Shown here: piece by piece, positions 62,440 to 64,000 of the stretch
Numbering within the stretch: position 1 is the stretch's first letter
Layout: every line of letters starts with the position of its first letter
From: Rhynchosporium graminicola
Taxonomy: Eukaryota > Ascomycota > Leotiomycetes > Helotiales > Ploettnerulaceae
Assembly: GCA_900074885.1 (NCBI GenBank)
Contig: FJUW01000037.1
Location: 558,001 to 622,000 of the forward strand
DNA: 64,000 bases
Direction: 5' to 3'
Notes under the pieces: model-generated
What the model saw: only the letters and a program-made list of their open reading frames with translations
What the model was told of the DNA's origin: nothing
Databases searched by the model: none
Translations under genes and position numbers: made by a program

Positions 62440-63295
62440 TGGTACAACAACAAAGACACAGCTGGGGAAGCTTCACCCTGACCCAACTCTAAATATATCA
62501 GACTGTATCCTAGCACTTGTCCGCGAATATATGACTGCAGATTTCGGCAAGCAGTACCGGAGTCCGCTAAGGTATTTGTGGACCATCTGCGAATCTCTCT
62601 CTAGGTGACGAAAACCACTTATCGCACTAGCTCTTCTTTTGGACTACTTACTCTCGCTCTTACCCTTGCACATCAGGACTAAGTAGGTATTTATTTTCGA
62701 AAGGAAAGCCAAGTGCGTTGAGTGAGCGAGCATAGACAGGTAAGGTAGTGTTGATAAGGTATATAGATACCTAGATACAATAACTTGGCTCGCTCAAGAA
62801 GATCAAACTGCAGGTAGCAAGCGACGTTCCGCTCCTGCCTTCCAGGTATTCGTACCGTCTATCCTTGATCCAAACAGCACAGACAGCATCGTGGACTTCT
62901 CGGACCTCAGACCAGCAAGCAGATAAAGGCACGCATGCACGCACGCACTACGGAAGTTTCAACGCTTTTCTCGCCTCGCTCTCTCTTCCATTTCGCGGAA
63001 GAGCAACGCGGCCAAAAGCATCCCCAGCCAGCCATTACACTGGTACCCGGCACTTGCACTGGGCACCATTCGTCGGGTTGATTCAGTGCTCGGAAGGATC
63101 CTGAGCGTCTGTCTGATTGCACAATTAACAAGAGTCTGTGGCGGAATTATTGAACCTCGAATAGAGCCTGCCTGCAGTCAATCAGTCTTCTCCTTTCGAG
63201 TCTCCTCCTCCTCCTCCTTCCCTGGCCGGCCGCACGTTCGCAGACAGGCAGACGACAGACAGACAGGCAGATAAACAGACGGTCGTCTTCGCAAG

Positions 63296-63345
63296 CACCA
63301 CAACACACCACAACACAACACAACACACCACACCACACTACAACA
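63296..63345. repeat. CAACA/CACCA repeat
   Basis: Imperfect pentanucleotide run CACCACAACACACCACAACA and continuation. Confidence 0.8.
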
Positions 63346-63822
63346 GCCCTAACTCTAAGCTCAGGCCTAAGCCAAGAGCGCGAGCGAGCGAGGAAAGCAG
63401 CCGGGGAACTCCTTGCGTGCCACTTTCAGGTACATGCGCATATCACTTGAGTCATTCGAATCCGTCTGCGTTGCCGTTGCCGTTGCCTTTGCCTTTCTTC
63501 TTCCTACACGAAGTACCACCTCATTCATGGTATGCTGCCTTTCAGGCCCCCTTCCAGCCCTTTCACCTTTCAGACTTCAGCGATAACAGCAGTTGATCAC
63601 ACATCATCCTTCACGCATCATGATGTTTCTTCTCCGTACTTACTTTTCAATGCACTGCACTGCACCGTACGAGTAAGACAGACATCATTTGACGGGACTA
63701 ACACTATGTAGGCCTAGATTAATTGCCATTCCATAGACCAACGCTGGGTCCCGGTCTTTTGTTTCTTCCGGGTCCGGCTCTGGCTCCATGGGTAGCGTCT
63801 AGTCAATCAAGTCGAGTCCAGA

Positions 63823-63892
63823 CGAAACAAAACAAACCCAAGCAAAACAAAACAAAACGAAACAAAACAAAACAAAACAAAAACAAGACAAG
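63823..63892. repeat. (AAAAC)n microsatellite
   Basis: About twelve AAAAC-type units with small variations. Confidence 0.9.
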
Positions 63893-64000
63893 ACCCTGGT
63901 ACCAATTCACATCACATCATATCATATCGCAACACATTGCCATCTCACGCGGCGTCTTACTCGTTACCTTACTTCCTTACTGTAAGACCTGCATCGCATT

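Larger units (their letters stand above)
58916..64000. other. 5-kb gene-poor region rich in simple repeats
   Basis: No frame here shows a recognisable domain or a convincing exon chain. Most long frames are products of simple repeats. Repeat tracts: GGAACA (60,491-60,519), ACCAC/CCACG (60,771-60,838), GAA (62,305-62,439), CAACA/CACCA (63,296-63,345), TGCCGT (63,471-63,500) and AAAAC (63,823-63,892). From about 62.6 kb onward the sequence is rich in CT stretches, CACGCACG words and spaced AC/CA runs, resembling the promoter and 5' leader of a plus-strand gene starting beyond the window. That is inference. Confidence 0.5.

Noticed and set aside
62228..62608. 126-codon Arg-rich ORF and its Lys/Phe counterparts
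   Set aside because: Pure translation of the GAA repeat.
1..64000. CRISPR arrays, rRNA genes, biosynthetic gene cluster
   Set aside because: No regularly spaced direct repeats, no rRNA sequence, and no adjacent synthase/transporter/regulator set around the lone P450 relic.

Overview
The window is nuclear DNA of a filamentous ascomycete (Pezizomycotina). Three things point there: short introns (mostly 43-140 bp) with GT..AG ends in nearly every gene, conserved fungal housekeeping genes, and a left block with classic repeat-induced point mutation (RIP). A leotiomycete-like fungus is plausible, but I cannot fix the class or species from sequence alone.

Bases 1 to about 13,290 are a transposon graveyard. 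Most of it has almost no CA or TG dinucleotides, is very rich in TA, and has nearly no usable ATG. By eye, with RIP stops (TAA/TAG for former CAA/CAG/TGG) read through, I find one Ty3/gypsy element on the minus strand cut by the window edge (1-4070). A second lies on the plus strand (about 4071-10231), with protease, reverse transcriptase, integrase and chromodomain relics, a polypurine tract and a 3' LTR. A third, short non-coding LTR element (11499-12908) has two 202-bp LTRs and a 5-bp target-site duplication. It shares the distal LTR end with the second element, so it was probably mobilised by that family.

From about 13.3 kb onward the sequence is ordinary gene-bearing DNA. In order: a DUF5672 type II membrane protein (+), Rheb GTPase (+), cytosolic seryl-tRNA synthetase (+), a Zup1/Mug105-type C78 peptidase (+), the CDK9-like kinase BUR1 (-), a CMAS/coclaurine N-methyltransferase-like enzyme (-), a P5B cation ATPase of the Ypk9/ATP13A family (-), NAP1 (+), class V myosin (+), the FAP7/AK6 adenylate kinase (+), the HAM1 ITP pyrophosphatase (-), a decayed cytochrome P450 (+), the AMPK beta subunit (-), a small two-helix membrane protein (+), KAE1 (-), an RKM4-like SET methyltransferase (+), EPL1 of NuA4 (-) and calcineurin B (+). 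The last 5 kb (58.9-64 kb) has no gene I can support and is full of simple repeats.

The genes are mostly unlinked housekeeping functions. Growth and nutrient signalling (Rheb, AMPK beta, calcineurin B), transcription and chromatin (BUR1, EPL1, NAP1) and translation (SerRS, KAE1, RKM4, FAP7) are all represented. Several pairs share divergent promoters: ATPase/NAP1, HAM1/P450, AMPK beta/membrane protein, KAE1/RKM4 and EPL1/CNB1. I found no secondary-metabolite cluster, CRISPR, tRNA or rRNA. The most noteworthy items are the short LTR element with its intact target duplication, the P450 lacking a recognisable heme loop, three stop-free in-frame introns (one splitting a zinc finger), and a perfect inverted repeat upstream of the myosin gene. 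I saw no clearly new biological system. All exon boundaries are by-eye predictions from splice consensus and protein conservation.
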